From contig BEXV01000868.1 in assembly GCA_003118195.1 (NCBI GenBank), forward strand, positions 1 to 64,000: a stretch of DNA of 64,000 bases. The letters are read 5' to 3'. Below the pieces are notes generated by a model, which was not told the origin of the DNA, made no database searches, and saw nothing but the letters and a program-made list of their open reading frames with translations. Below are positions 20,299-30,881 of the stretch, one piece after another (within the stretch, counting starts at the first letter, position 1; each line of letters opens with the position of its first letter). This stretch comes from Hemicentrotus pulcherrimus. Taxonomy: Eukaryota; Echinodermata; Echinoidea; Camarodonta; Strongylocentrotidae. Position numbers and translations under genes: made by a program.

Positions 20299-20402
20299 TT
20301 ATACCAATTATGAGGTCTTTATATTGTTGCAGAAGAGAGTACGTTGTTCACAGTTTGCAAGGGCAGCTATCAGTAAAGACAGCTTTAATAGTAGTTTTCA
20401 AA

Positions 20403-20484
20403 ATGGAGTTCATACATCTACATCTCATCAAGTGGAAAAGTGCGGCTTTTTCCTGTAAAAGGATTAAAGTATGGAGTATAGTGG
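20403..20484 (+). CDS. Cytokine-like gene, coding exon 1 (signal peptide start)
   Basis: This exon encodes 27 residues plus one base, ending ...VWSIV G. The donor GTGAGT is at 20485. The n-region is rich in Lys, Arg and His, and the hydrophobic core is split by the intron. In class-I cytokine genes intron 1 likewise interrupts the signal peptide in phase 1. A TTGTTGCAG acceptor at 20323-20331 could instead mark a 5' untranslated exon boundary. Confidence 0.55.
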
Positions 20485-23400
20485 GTGAGTTCAATTTTAT
20501 CTTAATTTCCCAACTTAAAATTTGCTTCGTTTGTTTAGCACATGTCGTTATCTTTTAGTGATATCATGAAAATGATGATGAAAATAGTAATAATAGTATT
20601 TAGTATTATTATTGTAACATTATCTATCCAAACGCTTAGAGCATTGTTTTATTACGCCGGTCACTGGATTCAACTGCTATTCTGTACGTCATAGAGCACA
20701 TTATCCACTCCTTGGTGAGCATTCCAGCTAATAGTCTTTTCAAGGTTCATGTAGAACCTCTATAAGGAAACAAAAAAAAAGTTACTGTGATTTCTGGTTA
20801 AGTTCATAAAAACTAGTCTGTCTGATATAGTCTAAATATCTTTTTTAAAAACTAATAGAATACTATACTTGAAAAGTGCAATATGTGTCCATTGCTGTAA
20901 TAAATATATTTGCCGCCATCCCAAATCACGCATCAACTGATCAATGCATGATTATGAATACACGGGCGCACAGAACAAATCGCAAAGACTTTCGAAAACT
21001 CAACTCACGGGCATTTTCAATACCCTATCCCGTAGAAATCCAGTTCATTTTCTATTTAATTTGAACACCGATTCTTTGATCTGCAATTATCATCTCGGAG
21101 TCAAATATCTTTCTTGGTCCATGCAGGATTGCTTATATGTAGCCTAGATTGGATGGTTTACCCCGTGACGTCAGCAGTGACGTCAGTGCCGTGTACCAGC
21201 GTCGTATCTTATGAGATCTCAAAGAAAGTAGATCTAGCCCGTAACTCCACACTCAATCTCCTTTCAAATGTAAGTATATTTTGCAATTTTTTGTAGTGGT
21301 TTTTCAAAACACGATCTCAAAGACTTCAAAAATCAATCTCAGGCAAATTTTAGTAGGCTTACAAGTGCGTCTCTTATTAAAATGTGCAAACATGATAATG
21401 CCATAGATGCATTACGTAATCCAAATATGATGTTCATAAGCAGGACAATGAGGTATTGAAGTTGTCTTTTATCGCTTGAGAGCCTCAGTTGCAAACGTGC
21501 TCGAACAGAAAAACACAACAGTTTGAAAGTTGGGATGTTTTTGTTTCGATAAAACTACTAGTCGTTATTTGAAACACAACGGTTAATATACTATTTGAAA
21601 TACAAAGCAAAGATAATATTGAGAAACCCTCAATATAAGGGTTAACGGTTCGAATCCCAACACGGCACTAACGTCCTTTGGCACGACCTTAATGCACATT
21701 GACCACTCTCCACCCAGGTGTTAAATGGGTACCCGGTAGGATGTCCAAGTTTGTAACATGTCTGAAAAGCGCATAGAGAAACCGTCTATGATAAGCGCTG
21801 TATAAACCCAGAATATTATTATTATACAATGTCTGAAATAAGTATTATGAGACGAGGACATTTTTCAGATGGATGACATGGAAATTATTAGAGGTGATCA
21901 TATCCTCTGCTATTATTTACGAATGTAAAATCTGATGTTTTATTTGATGTTCTAGAATAAAATGATTTGAATTGAATTGAATTGCACACTAGACGCTTAA
22001 AATAATGAAGATCCACTATGATTATGCACATGATGATAAGATCATTGAAACGGAATGCGTTTTCTCCACTTTTTGCCCTTTGACTTTGGGTCACCTGCTC
22101 CCCGTGTCTACGCCATTGTTGGTTAAATAACCAGGACTTATGTTCATCGCTGACGTCACCACTAAACCCTTTAACCCAGTGTGGAATATCACCTGTACCA
22201 TCTCAGCTTAGCACCAATGTTCATAACGTCACCTGGAGCGATGTAAGTCAATCAATCCGCTTGACGATCTAGAAATAGTACTAAAGATAAATGTAAAAAT
22301 TCCTTGATTACTCAGTTTTTAAACGGAAAGCCTGCTCTAAAAGAAAGTAGAAACACCGGATAAGCTAATGTGTGGGTGCGTGTGTGTGGGTGTGCGTGTG
22401 TGTTTTATTTAGTATATTTCTTGAGTTGAGAATGTTAGCAGACATCCACTGAGTGAGTAGTGTGTGTGTGTGTGTGTGTGTGTGCGTGTGCGTGTGTGTG
22501 TGTGTGTGTATGGGTGGGTGTGTTTGTGTGACGGAGGGGGGCAGGGAGGAGCAGGGCTTTGTTCCTTGTACCAAAATATCCTCCAGATTTGTTAAAGTTT
22601 TTTTTTGTATATAGAGTGAATTAATTTAGTTTGATTATGTTTATGTATAAGCAATTAAAATTGAAAACGTTTATTCATTTTATTCAATTTTATGTTGTTT
22701 GTGTTTGTATTACATTTGGAGGAATAAAACAAAATTACAACAACAACAAAAATTTGTTGGTGGGAGTGTGTGTGTTGGTGCACAATATTATATTTGTGTT
22801 TTTGTACTTTAAGCTTACTTTCAATTTTAGCTCAGTTATATATACTGCTTATGAGTTGTTGTTTAATTATGTTTTTGTTCATGTATAAGCAATCAATATT
22901 GAAAACATTTTTATTCTATTGTATGTTTGTATTACACTATTGGAGGAATTTTAAAAAAAAAGTGTTTTTATATCAAAATGATTATACATACATACATAAA
23001 TATTGATATTTATATAGCGCCTTTACACAAACAGGCTCAAAGCACCGGTGACTGTCTAACATCTCAACTGTTTTGTAGTTTTATTCATTTGTTTATTTAT
23101 TTATTTATCTATTTTTATATCTATCCATTTATTACAGATAACCTCATTTAATGTATTCGAGAGATATATCAACACTACAGTTTTCTTCGAGAGGAGCATT
23201 GCACATCTGATTACAGAAGAAACTGAAAGTCTTATCAATCAAAAACTAGTATCTTTGAAGAGGATCCTGAACCAACTGAATGAACATTTAATGCAGACTA
23301 GTCATAACTGTTGGGTAAGTACTTGCTTCTCTTCATCCAGGGTATTAAATGGGCGCCCGGTAGAACGCGTAGGTCCTTGTGATGCGTTCAGCAACGGGAG

Positions 23401-24235
23401 AGCTTTCAAAATAGCGCCTAGTTGGAATGCTCCCCAGGGAGTGGAGAATATGCCTACATTATGTGTGGGCGAACCGGATTCCTATTACCGGGTAATAACA
23501 CATTTGTTAGCGCTGATAGACATCGTAGATGATTTGTATTAAACAATAGATAAAATCAAAATGCTATCTAATTTCATAAGTGCACTTTTGGAAAAGTCAA
23601 TGTGATACCCTCGATTGTCAGAGGAAAGTCTCATTTTGAAGCACTTTCCTCAACGGAGATGTAACAAGAAGCTCCTTTTTGGGTAATCCTTTTTTACTAC
23701 CCTCACAGTGTACTTCTATTCTTGTCTCTTATTATGCCTAAGCAATGACAATGTTTATGGAATGAAGTTCTTGGTATTGCTTTGATTAGAGGAGTGTGAA
23801 TATACCAATGCACATTGCAGATGTCAGAGGTGCCCTTTTTAAAAGCAGCCTCATGGACAACCACTGAGTCAGACCTGTGTAATGATGATGATGATGATGA
23901 TGTTCCACGGCACTTGTAACGTGCCATTTATCTGTTTCAAACATGTAAAGGTTTTGCTTGTTTGCAAAATGTGTTGCCACTTGCAAAGAATTCATACATG
24001 TTTATTAATCTTTTCGTCATATAATGTCATCTAACGTATTGCCACATGTATTTCTTTCCCGTCACTACCACGGTTACAGTGTCGATATAACACCAATCAG
24101 TCTCAAGTGACCTTTGATTCCAACGCGTCATCGACAAGGACTTGTTCCGTCGTAGAAAGTCTTCGGGAGTTTCTCGACACTGCCCTCGACGGATTTTCAA
24201 ACAACGCTGTCAGTAATCTACGTCTGTCGTGTTGA
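20403..24235 (+). CDS. Secreted four-helix-bundle cytokine-like protein, 5 exons
   Basis: Exons 20403-20484, 21127-21269, 22180-22242 (an acceptor at 22135 or 22207 is also in frame), 23138-23314 and 24080-24235 join with GT-AG sites in phases 1, 0, 0, 0 into one open frame of about 206 residues. ATG 20403 has A at -3 and G at +4. Residues 1-44 form a basic n-region and a hydrophobic core, a likely signal peptide cut near Ala44. The mature part has six cysteines (50, 76, 154, 156, 177, 206) and five N-glycosylation sequons (67, 91, 108, 161, 170). Four amphipathic stretches fit helix A (exon 2), B and C (exon 4) and D (exon 5). Vertebrate class-I cytokines and hormones (EPO, IL-6, growth hormone) share five coding exons and 1-0-0-0 phases. 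I infer an extracellular ligand for a gp130/Domeless-type receptor. Primary sequence matches no family clearly; another secreted helical protein is possible. Confidence 0.65.
20644..20740 (+). repeat. Dispersed repeat fragment (related to 28700-28840)
   Basis: TTACGCCGGTCACTGGATTC and TCCACTCCTTGGTGAGCATTCC match, with changes, the copy at 28750-28830 in the same orientation. It lies in intron 1 of the cytokine-like gene. Confidence 0.5.
21127..21269 (+). CDS. Cytokine-like gene, exon 2 (signal end, helix A)
   Basis: The acceptor follows a pyrimidine-rich TCTTTCTTGGTCCATGCAG and the donor is GTAAGT. The exon is 143 bases; human EPO exon 2 is remembered as 146. It encodes the end of the hydrophobic signal (LLICSLDWMVYPVTSA), one mature cysteine, and an amphipathic stretch SYEISKKVDLARNSTLNLLS with an NST sequon, the likely helix A. 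Two TGACGTCA palindromes lie inside the exon at about 21166-21184. Confidence 0.65.
21634..21830 (+). mobile_element. tRNA-derived SINE copy in intron 2 of the cytokine-like gene
   Basis: It contains a canonical B box GGTTCGAATCC (21647-21657), then the shared motifs CTTTGGCACGAC, CACCCAGGTGTTAAATGGG and GCGCATAGAGAAACC, ending in an ATT-rich tail at about 21815. The order is the same as in the copies at 7322 and 60644. Confidence 0.6.
22180..22242 (+). CDS. Cytokine-like gene, exon 3 (A-B loop)
   Basis: Three acceptors (AG at 22133-22134, 22178-22179 and 22205-22206) all keep phase 0 and lead to the same GTAAGT donor at 22243. I prefer 22180 because it gives an even number of mature cysteines. 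The 22135 version (108 bases) adds a Pro/Leu/Ser-rich stretch and would also suit a long crossover loop. The exon contains the NVT sequon. The exact start is uncertain and could be alternatively spliced. Confidence 0.45.
22371..22530. repeat. (GT)n/(TG)n microsatellite
   Basis: Long GT arrays with interruptions (GGGTGT, GTGCGT) lie in intron 3 of the cytokine-like gene. A poly-His/Thr open frame on the other strand is a by-product. Confidence 0.9.
23138..23314 (+). CDS. Cytokine-like gene, exon 4 (helices B and C)
   Basis: A clean exon: acceptor ATTTATTACAG, donor GTAAGT, 177 bases, phase 0 at both ends (human EPO exon 4 is remembered as 180). It encodes two amphipathic helices, around FNVFERYINTTVFFERSIAH and KLVSLKRILNQLNEHL, then ends in Cys-Trp. 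The heptad-like spacing of Leu, Ile and Phe is what a helical bundle needs. Confidence 0.72.
23325..23500 (-). repeat. Dispersed repeat fragment, inverted relative to 28700
   Basis: The stretch TGCTCCCCAGGGAGTGGAGA and the following 50 bases are the reverse complement of 28757-28830, and a weaker forward relative lies at 20650-20735. It directly follows the donor of exon 4 of the cytokine-like gene. The GGTATTAAATGGGCGCCCGG motif links it to the SINE family. Confidence 0.55.
24080..24235 (+). CDS. Cytokine-like gene, exon 5 (C-D loop, helix D, stop)
   Basis: The acceptor is CACGGTTACAG and the stop is TGA at 24233-24235. The exon has 156 bases including the stop, the same as the remembered human EPO last exon. 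It starts with Cys, has two sequons (NQS, NAS), then an amphipathic helix CSVVESLREFLDTALDGFS and a terminal Cys. This helix would be helix D, the receptor-binding helix in IL-6/LIF-type cytokines. Confidence 0.7.
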   Translation, partial: CRYNTNQSQVTFDSNASSTRTCSVVESLREFLDTALDGFSNNAVSNLRLSC

Positions 24236-24477
24236 CCCGACCTTGGTTTCGAAGTAGGATTCATACCATGTTCGAACTTGAGATTTGAATGGTGAAAATT
24301 ATGTTAAAAGTTGATGTTGGAGCAAACCTTATAATTATGGATGACGATTTTGATATGGAATTCCCTTGGCTTGAAATCAACCCTCTCGATATACCATTTA
24401 TTATTTCTTTAGTCAATATTATTTTTAATTGAAAAGAATCATTATTGTAGATGAACATTGATACCACCAAATGTCTC

Positions 24478-24483
24478 AATAAA
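24478..24483 (+). promoter_or_regulatory. Candidate polyadenylation signal of the cytokine-like gene
   Basis: AATAAA lies 243 bases after the stop codon and is followed by a T-rich stretch. It would give a short 3' UTR. An ATTTA pentamer at about 24387 lies within that UTR; such motifs often mark unstable cytokine mRNAs, but one copy is weak evidence. Confidence 0.5.
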
Positions 24484-25296
24484 AGTTGATCGTTTATCTT
24501 AAAACTTTAATGGATAATTCGTCATATTGATGTGTCCTAAATAATTTTCAACAACTGGAAGCAGAATAAGGGTCTGAAACATTTACTCATCTAACTAGGC
24601 CTATTATGACCGTCTTATCATGTTCGCTGGTCGAAAATGGGGACGGTGTATTAAAAAACACGATCACTACTATTTATTAAAAATCAGCTGAAGGGCAATT
24701 TAAATTACCTATTTTACATATAATGGGAATCATGTTCAGATTACCTAATACGTCATTGTTATGTTGACGCCTGTCCACAAGGCTCTTGAAACTGACCTAG
24801 ATTTTTTTTCCCAGATAGTAGTTGCTATCGTGTTCAAGTCAAAAAGGGACCGTGCCTGCTTTTCAGATAGATTTCATTTGTATGAAAGATTGTAAGATTG
24901 TAAGTTTTTATTGATTCTATCGACCCCCTCTCGGGTTATGAGAGTACAAGAATATTTACAACATAGTATCAATATAACAATAGTATAACAATGATGAACA
25001 TGTGATAACATAACATTTGATAAACATAATGAGATAATATGAACAATAATAAACATGTGATAATATGAATGAAGGTAATCTAAAATGGAATACAGGGAAA
25101 CTCAAAAGAACCAGTGTCACTATAATCATGTCAATGAATTGGAATTTTCTAAGGAATTCAAGGGGGAATAAAAGAATGTGGGATTACATTTCGCTCTAAT
25201 AATAAACATGATCAGGCCGCTAAATCGTGTCAAATTCTCCCATACAATCAGAATATCCTTGGGGTCATAATTTCAAAGTTCGAATTCATCGTTTTG

Positions 25297-25823
25297 TTAA
25301 AGGTACTATGTCCCATTTGCACGCCAAAAAAATGAAAAAGTTAAATTCCAACTGCATTTGAAAGATAATACTAATTTAGAACTTGACCCTAAAAAAGGTG
25401 GGGCTTGAAAATGTCTTCAAGTGGGAAAATAATGACTATAAGTTGTCAAATCGAGCCCAAAAGTAATAGTCTTGATTTGCAGACAATTGTACAGAATGGT
25501 CATACGTTTTATGCTGCGAAAAGATCAAATCAATTTAATCTTGGCCATCACAAGAAGTGGGTTATTGATGTAGACCAATGCTCATGTACCCTTTACAACT
25601 CTTTTCATGTATGTTATTACCAAAGAAGAAAAAAAGCCAGTCAGTCACTCAATAGTGTCCGACAGTGAAGTCTAGCAAGTAAACGGGTTTCCTTGCATAA
25701 TTTGAATATGATGACACCGCTAACGTTTAAATTTCACAGATACGACATACACGACATATTCATAATTTCTGCAAAGTTCTACAGCATTTGAGGTTGGCTG
25801 CAAAAGGGACATAGTACCTTTAA
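25297..25823. mobile_element. TTAA-flanked inverted-repeat element (MITE-like, 519 bp)
   Basis: The element 25301-25819 starts AGGTACTATGTCCCATTTGC and ends with its near-exact inverse (GGGACATAGTACCT). TTAA borders both ends (25297-25300 and 25820-25823), the target site of piggyBac-like transposition. An 87-codon open frame inside (25405-25668) resembles nothing and lacks transposase features, so the copy is likely non-autonomous. Confidence 0.65.
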
Positions 25824-26088
25824 GTCGTTTTCTCTTGTAGAAAAACAATAGTGCCTGAAAAATGATAAATTGTCAATTTGAGAGACATTGTAGAATATAG
25901 ATTGTATATGCATAACCACAATAAATGTATGTTTCGTATATCTGAAGTCAGCATTGTACTCAGTAGTAATTTTTCTTTTTGATTAGGAACAGACATGCCA
26001 ATTTGATTATTTTTTGTAGAGCTTTGACTATATCTACAGTTCAAAACTATGCATTTATATTTCATTGTTGATAAATATGACAAAGAGA

Positions 26089-26154
26089 GACAGAGAAAAA
26101 AAGAAAGAGAGATCGAGAGACAGAGACAGAGAGGCAGACAGAGAGTGAGAAAGA

Positions 26155-26194
<40 letters not shown>

Positions 26195-26250
26195 TGGGAG
26201 AGAGAAAGAGAGGGAGAGGGGGAGACAGGCAGAAACAAAGGAAATGTGTA
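26089..26250. repeat. (GA)n purine tract
   Basis: Imperfect AG/GAGA repeats, with a pure (GA)n core around 26160-26189. The predicted Arg/Glu-rich and Ser/Leu-rich frames are artefacts. Confidence 0.9.
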
Positions 26251-26559
26251 AGAGGAAAGGAGCAGAGAAAAAATACAGTTAATACGAAGAAGAAAAAATT
26301 AAATGAAAGATCAATATTTGGCGCCATGTTAGTAAAAGAGATCCCTGCTGAAGTTTTGCAAGTTAAAAGTCCACTTCTCGTCCCCCATCAAAACCCGCTC
26401 GAATCTCAGCAACACCATTTACTATCTTTTCCCGTTTTCACCCCGTAAACCTCCTTTCCTTCTATTGTATCTCCTTCTTGAATTCCAGTTTACTTATCTC
26501 CACTAATTCTTCTCCTTTTTTAAAAATCTCACTTAATTCTATCTTACTCATATTTCCAC

Positions 26560-26646
26560 AATCTCTTCCTCTCTCTCCCTTGCCATTTTCCACTCTCACA
26601 TCTCCTCTTCCTTTTCTGCTCTATACCCACTTATTTTCTTCCCCAA

Positions 26647-26682
<36 letters not shown>

Positions 26683-26684
26683 TA
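26560..26684. repeat. CT-rich tract
   Basis: A pyrimidine-rich stretch ending in a (CT)n array at about 26648-26683. Confidence 0.85.
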
Positions 26685-28689
26685 AAACAAGATTCAGTCT
26701 TTATTCAACCTTCTTTTCTAATCTCAATCTTTTTATCAGAAGGTATATGAGAAAGAAGCCTTATACATGTAACTCAACAAGTAGATTCGATTTTTGAAAA
26801 TCTAATTTCCCTCACATTTGTCACTCAGAATAGCCAGAGACATTTTATTTTCAATGTAACCCACATTAAAAAAAACAAATAGCAATGCATCATTTAAATG
26901 TAAGTACAGTTTATTTGGAACTGACAATTTTAAGTAGTACAATCGCAAATTTCATTTCTGGGCTCTGAATTGTCATTGTGTGAACATTTTCAACTCTTCT
27001 CTTCAATTGAATACCTCAATTTATTATCAATGCAAGAAAGATGATTGCAAAGTCTTTGAAAAAAATCAATGTGAGCGAATTTTTCATAAGATTTGTGCAT
27101 CACCAATTGAAACGTGGAAAGAAAGATGTATTAAGTAAACAACATGATTTCAATGGCCAATACAATTGATTTCTAGAAAGTCTTTGCGATCCTGTTGAAA
27201 CCCATTACAATGGACAATGCCTTAAACACTGAATCCTTGGATACATATAAATAGTCTAGCTAACAACATAAAATATTATACAACTCGATATATATATATT
27301 CCTTTGGCATATGCCATTTAGACACATTAGACCCCATGTTTGAGTTCAATTGACCAGCTATAACATTACATTATATTAAGTAGTTTAATAGATTTGACAC
27401 AATAGAGATACATACTCCAAAAGTATATTAGTAGATCTAGATCAGACTATTCAATCAGCCAGTAAGCTATACACTCCCCCACTACAATAATTTATGATAT
27501 TAATAACGATAACATAAAGAAAAGGGATAGAATGATAATCATAATTAAAGGAATATAAAATATACTTTTGCCCTGCATCAGTTAAATACCAGGCCTTACA
27601 GACACTTGTAATAATTCTGAATTAACCGAAATTCCATTTTTTTTCTTTCTTTTACTACAAATGAATACTCCATCTAGCTAAAGATATTTTATAAGTCATT
27701 GCAATAAAGTCATGATTTCTCAATACTGAAATGAATATCAAGTCCTTATTTACATATATCTGTGTGTTAGGAAGCTATTTTACCTCTTTTTAAATGATAA
27801 CTATAAAGATTATTCTGTGTTTGTTAAGATTCTGTGAATTTAGAGCACTTTAATGTTTGAAAGACATTTAGTATATTACTGAATACATCTACCAGTGCAC
27901 TAGAATAAATTCATATCTCAAAATGGCTGCTATTATATTTGACTATCTTTGATTTCCATTCAAATCAGATACCCAAGCTAAAGACATAATTATACTTATA
28001 ACAAAGCAACAACAAAAATGCTAATGTACATCAGAATTCAAATGAGAATCTTTAAATGTGATGTTTCAATAGTCAATTATACTTCAGGACTTGAAAATGT
28101 CATCTCTTTCTATTCTATCAGCTCATTCTTCAATTATAATATGTACAACCATGTATCGAATCGAACTATATCTATAACCTATCATGACAAAGGGAACAGC
28201 AATGTCATATAAATACAATATTAAGTACTGGTTTCATGACAATATTTGTGTACATATATTTTGAAATATTCAGCAATAAAATCATAATACATCCCACATT
28301 TTGTGAAATTCATACCTATTTTGTTTGCAACAAGTGAAAGGTTGAAGACTTGTACCCAAAAGAAATGGATAATCTAGAAAATGATCTTATTGAAGTAAAT
28401 AGTTTCTCTATTTCCATAACTTCTAACTTTCATCTTATAAACCTGTCTACTAATAATGGTTTAAGAGAATTGGATATATAACTTCATACTCTCAAAACAA
28501 AATGCTATTGGTATTGCAAATCCTAATATACAAATCATTCAACATATATAATCGCAGCTGATAAAATAATTGTGAAGAAGTGAGCAATGAAACGTGCATA
28601 AGCCGCAACTTTAATTTAAATAGTCTATGAAGTCTTCATGTTTTTTGCAACCACTACAAAATTTTCAGATAATAATAATAATAATGAGT

Positions 28690-28840
28690 GTTGTTTACCC
28701 AGGGTAGCCTCATCAGTATTAATACTGTTCTCCCTGAGGGCCCTGCAATCATATTATTACCCCGGTCATCGGATTCAGGCTTACCCGCACACAATGTATG
28801 CACATTCTCCACTCCCTGGGGAGCATTCCAGCCAGTGCAT
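28690..28840 (+). repeat. Dispersed repeat copy
   Basis: It begins ACCCAGGGTAGCC, contains CCCTGAGGGCCCTGCAATC, CCGGTCATCGGATTCAGGC and CTCCACTCCCTGGGGAGC. Relatives are at 20644, 23325 (inverted) and 53845. No gene content. Confidence 0.55.
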
Positions 28841-30724
28841 CATTTTTACAAGTGCACACTTGCTTATCTAAGCTCATTAGCTTTAGCATCCTAAAGTGTA
28901 ATACATGTTACATTACTGGATCTTATATCACAGAGTTATACAGTGAGTACACGTAGGATCTGTGTTGCGCGCAGTAGCCATTTAATTACACATGAAAAAC
29001 GGAAAAACGTGGCATTTTTTGTTTCATATCTGGATGAGCTTCATGAATGCAAATAGCAAAGAATATACAAATCACTGTTGAGTTTTTTGCCAACAGTCTG
29101 GGGGCTTCAACATTCCCAACCTGGTAAACATACAATCATGTACATGTACACTGAATAAATGTATGCTAAGACTTGGAGCAAGAGAGGTATTAACTCCATT
29201 TGATTTTGACGTAATGCCCTTCTGGCTCTCAGCAGAAGGTATGGGTTAATATCTCATCAATGATATTATTCAAGGTTACGTCCTCAATTCATCTCTTTAT
29301 CATTTCTCCAATATTATTAATTCAAAACATAATAAATACCATACACATATCTCGGCAATTATCATAAATGTTCTCCCAAAATTAAACCTAAGTGAGAAAT
29401 ATAAGACAAGTCACTTTTGCAACATGAAACTTTTGCAAATTGCAAACAATAGAGATAATCACTACAAATCACAAAATCGCAGTTGTTTTATTAATATATC
29501 ACGGCAGGAAACATTCCCAAATCTTAAAACACTCACAAAATTTGTGAACATTCCTTGAACGTAAAATTTTCTGGTTTGACAGTATGCTTATAATAGCGTG
29601 ACTATGTATAAATCATATCATGTTGAGGCTAGTGTTTCTCATTACCTTTGACCTTTGACCTGCTATGACAATGCTCTGTGTTTCTGTGAAGACATGAAGC
29701 ATTTTCAGCAAGGGATGCATGTGACTACACCACATTCACAAAGGACCATGGCTTTTTGACACATATACAAAGACAATAACACTTGAGGAAAAAAAATACT
29801 TTTACAGTCCAACAAAATGCTTAGAGACATTTGTATTAAGCGCTATATAAAATTTAAATATTATTATTATTATCATTACCGTCAAGGCAACTTTGTGTTA
29901 GTTAATGATAAATTGTATTGATAACGGTTATATTGTCTGTTATGAGCGGGAAGAGCATTCAGTCTGTGTTGAAGTATAAGAGATAATGTCCTTTTGGCTC
30001 AAAATAGATGACATAATACCACCTATACTATCATCTGCTGAATGCTAGAGGGGCATAAAAAGGTCTTTTAACACAAAGTCAAAGCCCTTCTTATATGCAG
30101 CTGACAACAGAACACTTTCTCTGTATGTACATGTACTTTTAATCTTCAAATTCAAACTGTATCACCTTTTAGCTGTAATCATGAAGATTGTAGAAAAATG
30201 TCACCAGTCAATAAATCATTATCACAAACATAAACATGTAGTTATATTGGTCCATTTCAATACAAAGAATATATAAATTAATCCTCATAAATTTGACACA
30301 TTCAAAGCTGGAAGATATCTTATCTTAAAATCAAGGCAGCGTTTTGATGAAAGACACATGAGTATATGCAAGGTATCAAATTGTACGGTCATTCTTGCAT
30401 TATTCTGAGTACAATATTTTGAATATTTGAATCCTAAATATGTTATTGCATGATTTGATGGACTGATTACTTTGAAATTATAAAAGGCCTTGGTAATATG
30501 TCAATGATGTAACGCAGTACTTTTTATAGTGTTATCAGTTAATCACTGTTTACATGCATATTTTTAAAGAAGCATATTTCAACAAATAAGTACAATACAA
30601 CATGCAAATATAAGTACGATGCTATCACATTATTCATTATTGGGTGATAGTTTAAGTGCTGTGAGTATATTTCTAATAAATATAAAATATTTAGTTGTCA
30701 TTTAAAATGTACAATGAGCAATCA

Positions 30725-30778
30725 TATCATTTCACTTGTATCATTTCACTTGTGTCATTTCATTTGTATCATTTCAAT
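30725..30778. repeat. Short tandem repeat, about 15-bp unit x4
   Basis: The unit TATCATTTCACTTG is repeated four times with small changes. It lies in the possible 3' UTR of myosin VIIa. Confidence 0.75.
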
Positions 30779-30875
30779 GCTAACTGCAGTTGAAATGGTA
30801 AATAACATGCAATTAGTTAATGAAGATACTCTGTGAAAATATGGTTGCATTTATATCTTTCCAGTAATAAAATCC

Positions 30876-30881
30876 TTTATT
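30876..30881 (-). promoter_or_regulatory. First candidate polyadenylation signal of MYO7A
   Basis: TTTATT on the + strand reads AATAAA on the coding strand. It is the first canonical hexamer after the stop codon, giving a 3' UTR of about 0.8 kb. Later hexamers (29487 and about 26909) are alternatives. Confidence 0.35.

Noticed and set aside
20310..20402. In-frame ATG at 20310 extending the cytokine-like exon 1 upstream
   Set aside because: It lies only about 20 bases after the TATA-like box, probably before the transcript start, and the extension would bury the signal peptide. ATG 20403 has a better context.
25405..25668. 87-codon frame inside the TTAA element
   Set aside because: No recognisable domain, no splice context, and it lies wholly inside a non-autonomous inverted-repeat element. 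A captured or degenerate gene cannot be fully excluded.
26049..26327. Arg/Glu-rich and Ser/Leu-rich frames
   Set aside because: They are translations of a (GA)n tract.
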